From positions 5,760,501-5,824,500 of the forward strand of contig OX359193.1 of assembly GCA_947172415.1 (NCBI GenBank): 64,000 nt of DNA, given 5' to 3'. Within the stretch, counting starts at the first letter, position 1. Each line of letters opens with the position of its first letter. Both the position numbers and the translations under genes were made by a program. The notes under the pieces were generated by a model. That model did no database searches. It had not been told where the DNA came from and worked only from the letters and a program-made list of their open reading frames with translations. The stretch is from Chondrosia reniformis (taxonomy: Eukaryota > Porifera > Demospongiae > Chondrillida > Chondrillidae). Below are positions 1-11,600 of the stretch, one piece after another.

Positions 1-971
1 AAAGGAGTTCAAAAAATTGAAGAATTTAGTTGCAGAAGATGTAGTACTCTTTGGTGTCTTCTATAATAACCCGGATAAGGTAGGAGTTGCACGGGGAAGA
101 AACGTAGCTGTAAATTGGATTCGATATTCACGACGAACGATTCACGGTAGACTACAACGTGAATAGTTCATTCTGACAATACGTGTACTCTCTGTCTACT
201 AATTCCCCTCATCTTAGTAATGTATTCAATTGGGACTATTCCGGTCCACACTTCGTAGTTTAATAGTGAGGTTCCATTGTATTCTGATTTGTATTGATGA
301 CAATTTGCCGTTCTATCAGGTGCCAGCTGAGAAGGTGAGGTGGGCAGTTTGCTGTCAGTTACCTGACAAGACCAGCAGCTTGGAGGAGATGCTTGTCCAA
401 AAAGGCTACAAGATACACGAGTTCCCATCTTGCTCAAAGGCCATTATCACAGAGTTCCCATGGAAAAACACTCTGTCTTTTTTTTTGGCCATGTGGATAG
501 TGTACCCTGCAATAGACAAATTTATCAAAGTAAGCCTCTCTGACCTCTACTCTATGTACCCAGAACCAGTTTTGTTTTGGTAGTGATGTTTAGAACATTT
601 TCAATATAGCATCTCATGATTCAAATCTTATGAGTTAATAAAAAATAGGAAATGTTTTTTTAATCTAAGTTGCCTCACTTTAAAGTTAGATAATACACAA
701 CTTTATACAACTATGCAATAATAACAACATTGTATGTGATTAAAATGTACATACTTTAATAACTGACTGTGGTCTCTATAGTTACTGAATATCCTCCTTA
801 TTCGTACCTTACATACTGTTATATATACATGTGTATGTCATGCAGGCTGAGAGATTGGACATTGAACAGCGGGGACCATGCTTTGAGATTTACAAAGATA
901 ATTTGATCCATTTTTGTGAACCCCTTGAGAACAATGAAGGTTTCTATGTTCCTGGGGTGGACAGGGAGTAG
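1..971 (+). CDS. TEX264: TEX264-like protein, 3' part (5' end outside window)
   Basis: Three exons are visible: 1-79 (frame starts at base 2), 320-529 and 846-971, all joined in phase 0 by GT-AG introns. The ~137 residues contain the GyrI-like domain of TEX264: YNNPD, then VPAEKVRWAVC, ITEFPWKN near the middle, PAIDKFI, and a final block CFEIYKDNLIHF followed by GFYVPG. Vertebrate TEX264 is an ER membrane protein; its disordered C-terminal tail carries an LC3-interacting motif, making it an ER-phagy receptor, and it also binds p97. Here the stop comes eight residues after GFYVP, so the tail that carries the LC3 motif in vertebrates is absent from this reading. The N-terminal membrane anchor would lie upstream of the window. 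Family assignment is strong; the autophagy role in this organism is not shown by the sequence. Confidence 0.85.
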
Positions 972-1369
972 AATAAATGGCCGTACCAAATCGACGAGAA
1001 GTTGATAAAACATTTTCATCACCTCTGCATTAGCTGATTTCTAGCCATCATTAGTAACCCATATATAACTAGATAGCATATCTGTAGTTGCACCATGATT
1101 TCTCATTGTAGTGAAACTTAATTGCAATATTGATGAATGCAGACTTGATAACATCGATCTTAGTATGTATATGTATTTGTCCATTTGAATTACATATATA
1201 TCTGCATTGTTTTCTCTCTTGCTCTTTGTATAATGAATCTCTTGCTCTTTGTATAATGAACCTCTTGCTCTTTGTATAATGAACCTTCTACCTTTTTTGA
1301 AATAGTATCTCCTTTCCAAAAGGTCCGAATGAACACAATGAAAGTCAAAACAATTTGAAAAAAGAACCT
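972..1369. other. Convergent intergenic region between TEX264-like gene and TEDC1
   Basis: This holds the 3' untranslated regions of two genes pointing toward each other. Apart from a short tandem repeat at 1217-1286 I see no gene in it. The open frames here are short and lack conservation-like composition. Confidence 0.6.
1217..1286. repeat. 23-bp tandem repeat, about 3 copies
   Basis: Three consecutive near-identical units, each containing GCTCTTTGTATAATGAA, lie in the convergent 3' region between TEX264-like and TEDC1. Only one or two bases differ between units. Confidence 0.85.
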
Positions 1370-2584
1370 TTACTTGCTAATAGGCTTATGTACAGTACAG
1401 TTAGAGGGTAAACGTTTACAGACTAAATCTAGTTCCTTTTTTACTGTCTCCCTTAAACACTGAAGATCTCCAACCAGTCTTGTCTTGACTTCTTCCATCT
1501 CAATAATCTTGCTTCTCAGAGAAACACAAGGAGTTCCTCTACTTTTAAATGTATCGGATGATGTGTATATTACATCAGAGGTGTGATACAGATCAATATT
1601 TGTAGAGCCAACAATAGGCTCATCTGTGTTAAAGGTAGTGTCAGATTGCTTAATGTAAGGATGAGCTTGATTGTAGTGCTTACAAGTGACTGACCACACT
1701 TGCTTTGTTCTTAAAAGGACACTTTCCTTTGTAACCCTGTCTGTTTCACCACATGGACCGTCTTTGAACTGAAGATCAATTACACTTTCAAGCCATTTCC
1801 AAAAGATGGCATTATAATTCTTTCTCCAGTCAATGACATTACTAAGTGCAGTTATAGCACACTCCAATTTCTTAATTCTTTCACTGAGTAACTTGGGATG
1901 AAAGAGGAGGTTAACTTCATGAAGGGTCAAGTGAGGTTGCTGGAACCCATCTATACAAGAAACAGCCTTATAATTGTTAAACGTATACTTGTGTATATCA
2001 CTGACAGCCTTAATTAGAGCTTGTTCGGATGAAAATAAAAGTTTATTCAAATTCTTGATCTTGCCACGCAGCATTGCTAAATGACGAAATGTGGTATCTG
2101 AAGGCTTATCAAACAAGGGCTTTGATGTCTGCAGGTTTGGACACTGCACTTTTCCAGCAACACTGCGTTCACTTAGTATATGTACGTACACATCTAGCAG
2201 CCTATCTATAAACCTAGAACTACATAGCAAGTACCCAAAGGCTAATAGCAGCTCTCTTGAGGACACCAGTGGAGTTTCAGTAACAAAGAAATCAGGTCTT
2301 CTATATCCCAACCTAAAGCAGTACAAGAGTACTGATTTGCACCCGATAAGCTTCCAACAGCTCTGAGGACAAAACTTGGGGACTGTCCTATGCTCTTCTA
2401 TACAAGTTAAGGTGGCTACTGTTTGCACCAAGAGATCCCACATCAGCTCAGAAGCTTCTGGTTTGTTGAATTTTGCCATTCTGAGCGTTTCAGCGGACGG
2501 TTTGGCAACCCCAATATCAGCATATAAGGAACAAAGTAATCTGATGCATTTCTGCACGTTTGCAACGGCTGACATTTTGATCAT
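1370..2584 (-). CDS. TEDC1: Tubulin epsilon and delta complex protein 1
   Basis: An uninterrupted 404-codon frame. TEDC1 (C14orf80 in human) forms a complex with TEDC2, delta-tubulin and epsilon-tubulin that is needed for stable triplet microtubules in centrioles. Family signatures seen: AKFNKPEASELMWDLL near residue 38, the SRELLLAFGYLL block near 108, the LRGKIKNLNKLLFSSEQ helix near 170 followed by IHKYT, and FWKWLESVIDLQ near 266. Length is close to vertebrate TEDC1. No intron is needed, unlike most genes in this window. Two candidate starts lie three codons apart (2584 and 2575). The start is 22 bp from the start of the divergent scaffold gene at 2607, so the two must share a promoter. 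Downstream it converges on the TEX264-like gene. Confidence 0.85.
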   Translation of the reverse strand: MIKMSAVANVQKCIRLLCSLYADIGVAKPSAETLRMAKFNKPEASELMWDLLVQTVATLTCIEEHRTVPKFCPQSCWKLIGCKSVLLYCFRLGYRRPDFFVTETPLVSSRELLLAFGYLLCSSRFIDRLLDVYVHILSERSVAGKVQCPNLQTSKPLFDKPSDTTFRHLAMLRGKIKNLNKLLFSSEQALIKAVSDIHKYTFNNYKAVSCIDGFQQPHLTLHEVNLLFHPKLLSERIKKLECAITALSNVIDWRKNYNAIFWKWLESVIDLQFKDGPCGETDRVTKESVLLRTKQVWSVTCKHYNQAHPYIKQSDTTFNTDEPIVGSTNIDLYHTSDVIYTSSDTFKSRGTPCVSLRSKIIEMEEVKTRLVGDLQCLRETVKKELDLVCKRLPSNCTVHKPISK

Positions 2585-2606
2585 GTGACTTAATTGAAAT
2601 CATTGG
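2585..2606. promoter_or_regulatory. 22-bp divergent (bidirectional) start region
   Basis: Only 22 bp separate the first possible start codon of TEDC1 (minus) from that of the SAM/RA/PDZ gene (plus). Any 5' UTR longer than a few bases must overlap the other gene's transcript or coding sequence. A CATGTGAC E-box-like core overlaps this region. That a shared promoter is here is inferred from geometry only. Confidence 0.5.
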
Positions 2607-5600
2607 ATGCTTATATTGAAAATGGCCAATTTTGATACGCCTCCTCCGTTGCCGTCCAGCCTCCCTCCAGGCTTTGACGATCCTGCAGAAAGCGATGAAG
2701 CTTTTTCGGAAGGAAAATCAAAATTTCAATCCATCAAGAACATGCTAGAAAGTGCTGAAAGTATGTACACTCCTCCTTCCTCGCCGCTTACATCCACCTC
2801 CAGTCTAACGAGCCGCAGCAACGCCCAGAGCCGCATTCTTCCGTCCGCTCTTGACACTTTAATCGACAAGGAATCTCCTAAGTTAAAGCATGTTACTTTA
2901 GAGCGACCTAGACGCAATGTTCGATTGCCGTCTAAAGGAAGCTTACAGAACAGCAGCGGCAGTATCGGTAAATCTCCGTCATCTTTCAGTGCAGAAGCGG
3001 AACATGCATCGTTCGATCTGCCTCCTGATCCACTCCCTTCATTACCACCTGATCTTGATGACACGCCTCGCGACCCTCCTCCAAACTTGCTACCACCCGT
3101 TAATGCTATTGATACAAATGTACGGCCCGATATGCCGTATCAGTCATACCGCGCAATTAAAAATACTCCAGATGATCCACCAAGCGGCTCCTTTGGTGTG
3201 TATCCCCCTGATGCACCCCCTGAGGAACCACCTAGTGTACCCCCTGATGCACCCCCTGATGTACCCCCTAGTGTGCCGCCTGATGCACCCCCTAGTGTGC
3301 CGCCTGATGCACCCCCTGAGGAACCACCTAGTGTACCGCCTGATGCACCCCCTGATGTACCCCCTAGTGTACCGCCTGATGCACCCCCTGGTGTACCCCC
3401 TGATGCACCCCCTAGTGTACCGCCTGATGCACCCCCTGGTGCACCCCCTAGTGTACCCCCTGGTGCACCCCCTGGTGTACCGCCTGATGCACCCCCTGGT
3501 GTACCGCCTGATGCACCCCCTGGTGTACCGCCTGATGCACCCCCTGGTGTTCCTCCTTATATACCTCCATATGTAGAAGGCCTACCAGAGATTTCTCCTG
3601 CTATAACCTCAATTAACTACCTTAAACCACCTGAGAGTCCACCGGAGGGATCACTTGAGGGACCACCCGAGAGTCCACCAGAGGGACCACTTCAACTCCA
3701 TTTTGGTGAACCATCAGATAGATTAGGTCCTATTATAATTGATGGGCAGTCAAGTACTGGTAGTAGTTCCAGTTTTACTGACTATCATGCAACTGATCCT
3801 TCTGGGACAAGTAAGCTTAAGAAAACTGAACTCTTGAGACCTCTTTCAGCAGATACTACTTCCAGATTTAACCCTGTTTGGTCAGAAGCCAATGAAAACT
3901 CCACCTCTACAAACCACCCCTCCACTGATAAGAGCCTTCAGAAACATACAATGAGTAGCATGCTGCCTAAAGCAAGCGCAGCTGGATCTATGTCTTCATT
4001 TACAGAAAGATTGAAAGTACTTAAGGAAAAACGCTCACAGAGATCACCACTTCCCTCTCCCTCTTCATCCCCAACAGTAAAAAGTAAATTTCAGTTTAGT
4101 TCCTTTGATAGTAGAGATTGGCATCAAAATGACACTAGTGAGGATGTGGATGGAGTCTTTAGTGAAAAACCACCATCTCCTCACAGTGGATCCCAATCAC
4201 CAATCTCACAGTCTCACAGTGTCCAGTCTAGCCCTGATTTAGCCCATTTACTGAAGGGAAGTGACCCCCTATTTGGGTCAGTTAAGGCAAGATTTCGCAA
4301 ACCTTCACAGGAAGAAAATGTTTCTTCTACCCATTCCCCACTTGTAAGTACTAGCCATAAGATTACTAGAGAAATGGAAATTGAAAAACTTGTATTAGTT
4401 CCCAATAGCACTGGAACCATGGAACCACTTACATCCGATGATGTCCCTCCCTTTCCACCTGAAGATGTCCCTCCCTTTCCACCTGAAGATGTCCCTCCCT
4501 TTCCACCTAAAGATGTCCCTCCCTTTCCACCTGAAGATGTCCCTCCCTTTCCACCTGAAGATGTCCCTCCCTTTCCACCTGAAGATGTCCCTCCCTTTCC
4601 ACCTGAAGATGTCCCTCCCTTTCCACCTGAAGATGTCCCTCCCTTTCCACCGAAGGATGCCCCTCCCTTTCCACTGGAGGATGTCCCTCCCTTTCCACTG
4701 GAGGATGCCCCTCCCTTTCCAATGGAGGATGCCCCTCCCTTTCCACTGGAGGATGCCCCACCCCTCCCACCAGAAGATACCCATTTATTTCCATCTTATG
4801 ATATTCCTCCTAGTCAACCTGAGGAAGGTACTACAGACATCCATGATCCATTACATTCTCACCATTCACCTGTTCCTTGGAGTGCTCATGCTTCAGCAAT
4901 GTCATCTCAGGAAGTTCTCAATGATGACTCTCCATTGATGAAAGTTAAATCAGCATCTGATGTATTTGATAACATTAAGTATAGAGATACCGATATACCA
5001 TCTGGATCACCTCTCAAGGCTGCCTTCTTTCAAAAGCTTGACTCACCCAGGAGGTCCAATGAAAGGCTGTCTGGTGCTTTTGATCAGCTTGCACTGCAAG
5101 GTATACAATTATCTAAAGAGGAAAGAAGTTCAGCAGCTGATATAGCAAAGGAAATACGCAAAATGTCAAAGAAACCTACAGCTGAAGGTAGAAGCTCCTT
5201 AGTTGACACAAGGAACCTGCATGGCACTACGAAATCATCAGCAACAGGAAGTTTAGTCAGTACAGAGGACCCGGAAAGGTGTGTTCCTCAGATTTGTGTG
5301 TTTAGTATGGCTATGAACTATATATACGTACATAAATTTACCCCTTTAGCCATCAGTTTGACTCTATTGTTTTATACTTATCTCCAGGCCTTCCTCTATG
5401 GCTGAATTATCTGATGACCAATCCACCAGTCCAGAAGTAGAAGAAAATCTATTGCATTCTACTTCCAAGGCCGGAAATGAGAAGAACTTTGCATTAGCTC
5501 TCTATGCCAGGACTGAACAATTGGCTGATTCAATGAGAAACAGTGACAAAACAAGATCAAAATCCACTACTGTGCCATTGGAGAATCAGTACGATCTTGA

Positions 5601-8600
5601 ACCGGTGGATCCTGGAGGCTTTGGAGACCGATCTTATTCGTTTTCAAGTGGTGACGTTGTTCAGCATGTGCGAGTTCTCTCAGAATCTGTAGGTAGTCAG
5701 TCACCTCATAAGGTCACTCGAGTGAGAAGGCAAATTTGGAGAGAAACAGAGACACCAAATAGTAGCAGTAGTTTCACTGATCTGAGAATATCAGATGATG
5801 GTGCATTCAATGTAGATTCTTCCACAAAGACTGAAAGTATGGAGAATTTGAGTTCAAGAAAACCTCTAAAAAGGACACTCTCCCCTTTGACCTCATCCTT
5901 TACCACATCCTTAAAGTCAGCTTCTGTCACTAGTGAGCTAAAAATGGATGAACAACCGCCTGCTAGCCCCCCAACATTGCCTCTGTCGCAACTTCCATTT
6001 GACAGCAGCACCCTCCTGTCCTCTGAAGGACCACCCACAGAACCACCCCAGGGACCGCCCACAGAACCACCCACAGAACCACCCCTGGGACTGCCTACAG
6101 ACCCACCCCAGGAACCACCCACAGAACCACCCCAGGAACCGCCCGCAGAACCACCCCAGGAACCACCCCAGGAACCGCCCGCAGAACCACCCCAGGAACC
6201 GCCCACAGAACCACCCCAGGAACCGCCCACAGAACCACCCCAAGGACCTGCTATTGAATTCTCTGTTAATCCACCCTTGGAACCTTCAGCCCCAGCTTCT
6301 TTTACTGAGCCATATGGTGATGAGAGGATGGCTGGGTCTTCTAATCTTCTTGAATCAGTGATGAACAAGCTTTCAACAGACCAAAGTCCACAGCTGCCTG
6401 TTGAAGAAGGAATTGTTCAATGTGAAGATTTCAGTAGACTTGAGTCGCAATTGCCAGTATTTGCACAGGAAGATCAAAATGAGAGTTCTAAGAAAGTTTC
6501 ACCTTTCAAACATTCTGGTAATTTGAGAGATAAGCTGTCAGATAGTAAAATGAGCATGCGATCAGAGAATAGTTCTCACAGGGAATGGAGCATGATATCG
6601 TACGGATTACAGCAACCCAAAGTCAACCTGAATGAGTGGGACAGTAAGCATGTGTGTCAGTGGCTGGAATCGGTCAATTTGGCTCAAGTGATCAACTTGT
6701 TCAATGGTATGGCAATACATAGCTTAAGCATCAAATTGTTTTATATTGTGAATGACTTTGATCTACGTATGTACCTACATGTACTAACAGTGGAGTTTGT
6801 AGTAAAGATTGTTTGTATTGCTGCACTGAATACCATGTGTGTATCTGTAGCTAGGTATACGTACGTACATGTACATATAATAATGGTAGCGTATTCAGCT
6901 GAAAATGTAATTTCTGCAGCTGTCCCTTTTAATAGAATGTCTTCATTCACACTTAGAACATAAAGTAACTGGGTCACAGTTAAGATTGCTTGATGAAGGC
7001 CACTTGAAATCAATGGGAATTAGATCTTTGTCCCTGAGACAGAGAATATTAAATGAAACAGCTGAACTCCTTGGGCTTAGTAAAGAAGCACTGCTACATA
7101 ACAAATTGTCCTCAAACTCATTCAGAAAGGTTAGAATGTGGATGCGCTATATATAGTAACTCAATGTCAGAACCTTGGCTAACGTGAGCTCTCACAATTC
7201 TGTTGTTGTAGAGTGAGGTATCTAGTGACCAAAGCAGTGATTTGCAACCTGTAAGTAGAGAACAGTCTTTCTCAAAACCAATGGGACAACCCTACCCTGT
7301 AGATGTAGAAGTTGTACCTATCCCTCCAAAGCGTAAGCCAAGTACTGAGGCTATCAAAGCAGTCAAACGAAAATTATCTATGAAACTACTAAAGTATGGA
7401 GATGTAAGTAATTCTAATTAAAGGAGGTCTTGTATTAATTTTATTCTTATACTTCTAAGCTGTTATTCCCATTTCTGTACATGTAATAATAATATTACGT
7501 ATGTACGTATATTCAGTATGTCTAGTTGTAGGTATATATTATGTACATGACATTATTTCACATACCTACATACATGTCTTGTACCTTTAGCCAAATGCTT
7601 TGAAGTGGAACGCTAATGAGGTCTGCGAGTGGATGCATATGAACAGCCTATCTCGTTTTTCCCCACTCTTTATGGAATACCAAATAGATGGGTCTATGCT
7701 ACTAGCTCTTGACTACCAGGTATTTGGTAAGTTTGTCTTTTCAATATGACTTGACTTGACAAATTATCAGTGATGAAATTTTGATTATAATTTTCAGTTT
7801 TTAATGTTTTCCCATATGTACGTACGTATATGGTATGTATCTTGTTCATAGATGAGATGGGTATAAAGTCCTCTGAGGACAGAGAACTGATCTTGAGTAA
7901 GATCTATGATCTCAAGAACCCAGCACCAGCAACAAATGAGGAAGATTTAACTAGTAAGATATGTACCTCACCTAATGATCCTTTTTATTTTCAAATTTAT
8001 TGCAGTTCATCTGTTGATCATATTGTAATTAAAGGTCACAGTAGTCATTATTTGGATGTACTTAATCAATATGAAGAGTTCAACTTGCAACTTTTTATTT
8101 GAAACTCTTTCTTATTTCCAGGTCTTCTCTCAACCTACTCTGGTCCAGATTATGAGAAAGCTGAAGCAGCTGTGGCTGCATTGAAACACCTTTCAATGTT
8201 TGACAGTGATGATGGTCCTGACATAGCACCATCGCCATACCAGTTCCCAACTGTTGGTTATCAGTTGTTTTCTCATTCTTCCCCCGATGTTGGTGAGGTA
8301 AGTACACAGTCTGATGACGTTGGATATTTTCAAGATGGACTTCAAAACACCACTCCATTGGAAACAAGCACGACTAGCAATCATAGAGGGATTTCCCCAA
8401 AGATAGCTAACCAGCTTGACTTTACAAAGCCACGGAAAACAACACCTTCAGAAGTGAAGCAGAGATCTAGAAGAAGGAGCAAGCCAGAGGGAGAATGGTC
8501 AGGGGAGGGCAGTGTTTATTCACACTTCAACAGAGGTGTAAAAAGCCAAAGTGTGTACAGTGCAAAGTCCTTACAACAGCCAATAGGAAAGCCAGGCTTG

Positions 8601-11600
8601 GTGAAACTGTATATGAAAGACCTACATCCAGGTAAGGAGATGTTTATTTGTAGGTTATATGCAGTGTTATTGAAGTTTCAATCTTTTATCAAAGGTTCTG
8701 ATGGTGTGATATATAAGGTTATCCCAGCTGGACCACAAAACACAGTTGAAGATATAATCAAACTGGCTCTGGAGCGTTCTAACATTATCGATGACCCTAC
8801 AAGATTCTATATCACTATTGAGTCTAATGTTATTTCAAGTAAGTTAAAGATGAAGTATACAATCTGTTAATAGAATAATGTACACAATATTATCGGTAAG
8901 TGATAATTTACAAATAATGTGTATTGTGGATGAATTGTTAGGTCCACAGAGAGATCTGACTAGTGATGAGAAACCATTGCTAATTCAAAGAAGGTGGGAA
9001 CCAAATGGACAAAAGTGTTTCAGAATCAAAGTAAAGCCAAGTACAGAACTGCAGGTTAGTATGGAAATGCACCTACATATACTTTGTGGAACTTCTGGTT
9101 ATATATGTACGTATGTACGTATGTGCAATAGAATTGTTCATTTCATATAACCCAACCTCACCATCTTACATGCAGTACAATGTTATTGTTACTATACTGC
9201 ACACCTAGAGTGACATGTCAGGCCTAGGCAGATAATTGCATGCAGCTAGCTCATGTACAGCCCATAATGCATGTCACAATCAGCAGTAATGTCATCCATT
9301 CATCATGCATGCAGGTAACAGTCGATGTCCCAAACTTACCCACTGGGGTCCACTCACTGCTAGTTCACAAACTGACCACATGCTCTACAGTGGTGGATGT
9401 GCTTATAAGAAAGCTCTCAATCACTCCCTCTCCTCATAGAAGGTTCTGCCTTGTACAGTACAACAGGAACACAAAGGGTAGGCCATTCATTTCTCGACTA
9501 CATATAGTTGAGTTAATTGACAGGATATATTGACTGATAACATGTAGTGGCACGAGTGCTAAAGGCAAATACTATTTTGCTGAGAGTTCAGGCTACTTGG
9601 GGAGAGGAACCCTACCAATTTATTTTGAAGGAAATGCCACTTTCTACTAGTACAACTATACCCCAAAGGTATAATATAAGTTGCTTAAAATCTAACATAA
9701 AATTATCCACTTCTTGAATTCATATGTATGTAGTTCATTTGAAAGTTCTAATAAGGACTCTGTTATACAAGAATTACAAAGTCAGGTACGTAAAATTTGT
9801 AAATAATGCTTGATATTTACTCATAATATAATGTTAATTTTATGTTTTATGTTAAAGCTTCTGTGATTAGTTTTCCCACCTCACTTATTTATTGTATCAC
9901 ATCTATTTCAATGTATGTTTACTGTTGTTAACAGTTAGTGGAGCTACATCAAGAAAAAGAAACTCTCAAAAGACAGTTAAAAGAAACTTCTAAGGTATGC
10001 AACAAGGAAATACGCTAACAACTATAAATATTGGTAAATGACCGCGTGCTTTCAAGTGGGTCCGTTAGCTCAGTCGGTAGAGCGTCGTGCTGATAACGCG
10101 AAGGTCGTGAGTTCGAGACTCACACGGACCACATTTTTTTCTTTTTTAACTCCCTATGTACACCTGTTGCAAACATTACACTATTACTCTATATTACACA
10201 TTACACATTAGGAGATGATTCAGACCAGGATTTATACTAACAAATTATTGCCGCTGTACGTATATGACGTTATCTTTTTACAGCAATTAATAAGTAAGGA
10301 AGAAATTGACAGACTTAAAGAAGAGAAAAGTAAATCAGCAGATCAAAGTGAACTGCCACAGAAGTGAGTGTGTGGCAATATAAAAAAAGTACCATTCAAT
10401 AGATGCCTACAGTAGTGCACCATTTTCCTACATACTACATACAGTAAAAGGCCTATAGGCCTGTATTATTAAACTTAGTGAGAGCTTTGGATAAGAATGC
10501 AAAAGTTTTCTCTATATTCTTCTGCCCCACTGGGCAAAACAGCTGTTTCTGGGAATACCACAGTGACCCTAGGAACCTTTTTGGAAGTTCTTTAATCCTG
10601 TATGTATGAATCAGACCCCTTGGGCTACTACTTTACCATTCTTATGCATTTGACTGAATGTAGGTCATATCTGCAGCCGTCGCTATCTGGTGCTGAAATA
10701 TATAAAGTGTTTCTAGTGGAGTCTCCTCCAGGGGAGAAAGGTCTTGGTGTTGTTATAAGCAATAAAGAGGGAGAAGGATGTTTGATTATGAAAGTTACTC
10801 CACACTGCCCATTTTCTGATAAAGTACAAGTTGGAGATAGGTACCTCACACTGAATAATTAAGTACTTTTGATGATTATGATGATTATGTATTTAAAATT
10901 TTTACTTATAAACCCACACCCAGAATTGACCACTATACACACATGTCTGCTTTACAAATTTGTAGACTACTAGAATTGAATGGATATGACATAACAAGAG
11001 CTGTTCCAAGTGATTTGAGGAGAATTTTGAAGGCTACCCCGGGACACATACATTTGGTAGTGGCAAGACCATCAGTGCCTGACCACATCGACTCATTAGA
11101 TGAACAGGATATAAGGGCACTCCAGGAAGAGTGTGATTCCCTGCAGGACAGCCTAGATGCAAAGTCAAAGGAAGTGCTTCAGTGGAAAGAAAAATATCAG
11201 CAGTGAGTTGGGGCATGTATATGCTGGACATACAGGGACTCCAAGGACGCACAAAAGATCAAGAAGACAAAGATTCCAAGGGGCAGTGATAAAGGTTGGA
11301 ATTCCCAGAAACAGTGGTCTGTCCCAGTGGAGAAACCTCTTGTATCCTCATCCAAAGTTCTCACTAGGTGTAGTTCCCTATACGTATATTGGCCTTTACT
11401 CTAAAGTAGGTGTAGCAAGTAAGAAAGATGATGTTATGTGCATGCCCATATATCCTGGACAAACAGTATCATGTACATATGTACAGTCGATGAATACTTT
11501 GTTTGATCCCTCTCATGTTGTATTGCCTATAGACTGCACACTGTGTCAAACTTCCAGAGAGAGCAATCTACAGGGAAGATGAAGTCTTTGGAGCAGCAAG

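Noticed and set aside
2917..3576. 219-codon plus-strand frame in a second register (MHPLVYRL repeats)
   Set aside because: Shadow of the first proline array in the true scaffold frame.
4395..4794. Minus-strand frames with repeated GRDIFRWK or VEREGHLQ
   Set aside because: Antisense shadows of the DVPPFPPE array.
5706..6368. 220-codon minus-strand frame rich in Gly-Gly-Ser-Trp
   Set aside because: It is the mirror of the PPTEPP coding array; repeats with a period divisible by three keep all frames open. The plus frame continues real domains.
8632..8694. Read-through of [23 protein letters not shown] in the scaffold gene
   Set aside because: The stretch has a good GTAAGG donor and an AG acceptor in the same phase, and removing it restores a continuous RA-like domain ([12 protein letters not shown]). 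Intron retention remains possible since it is open.
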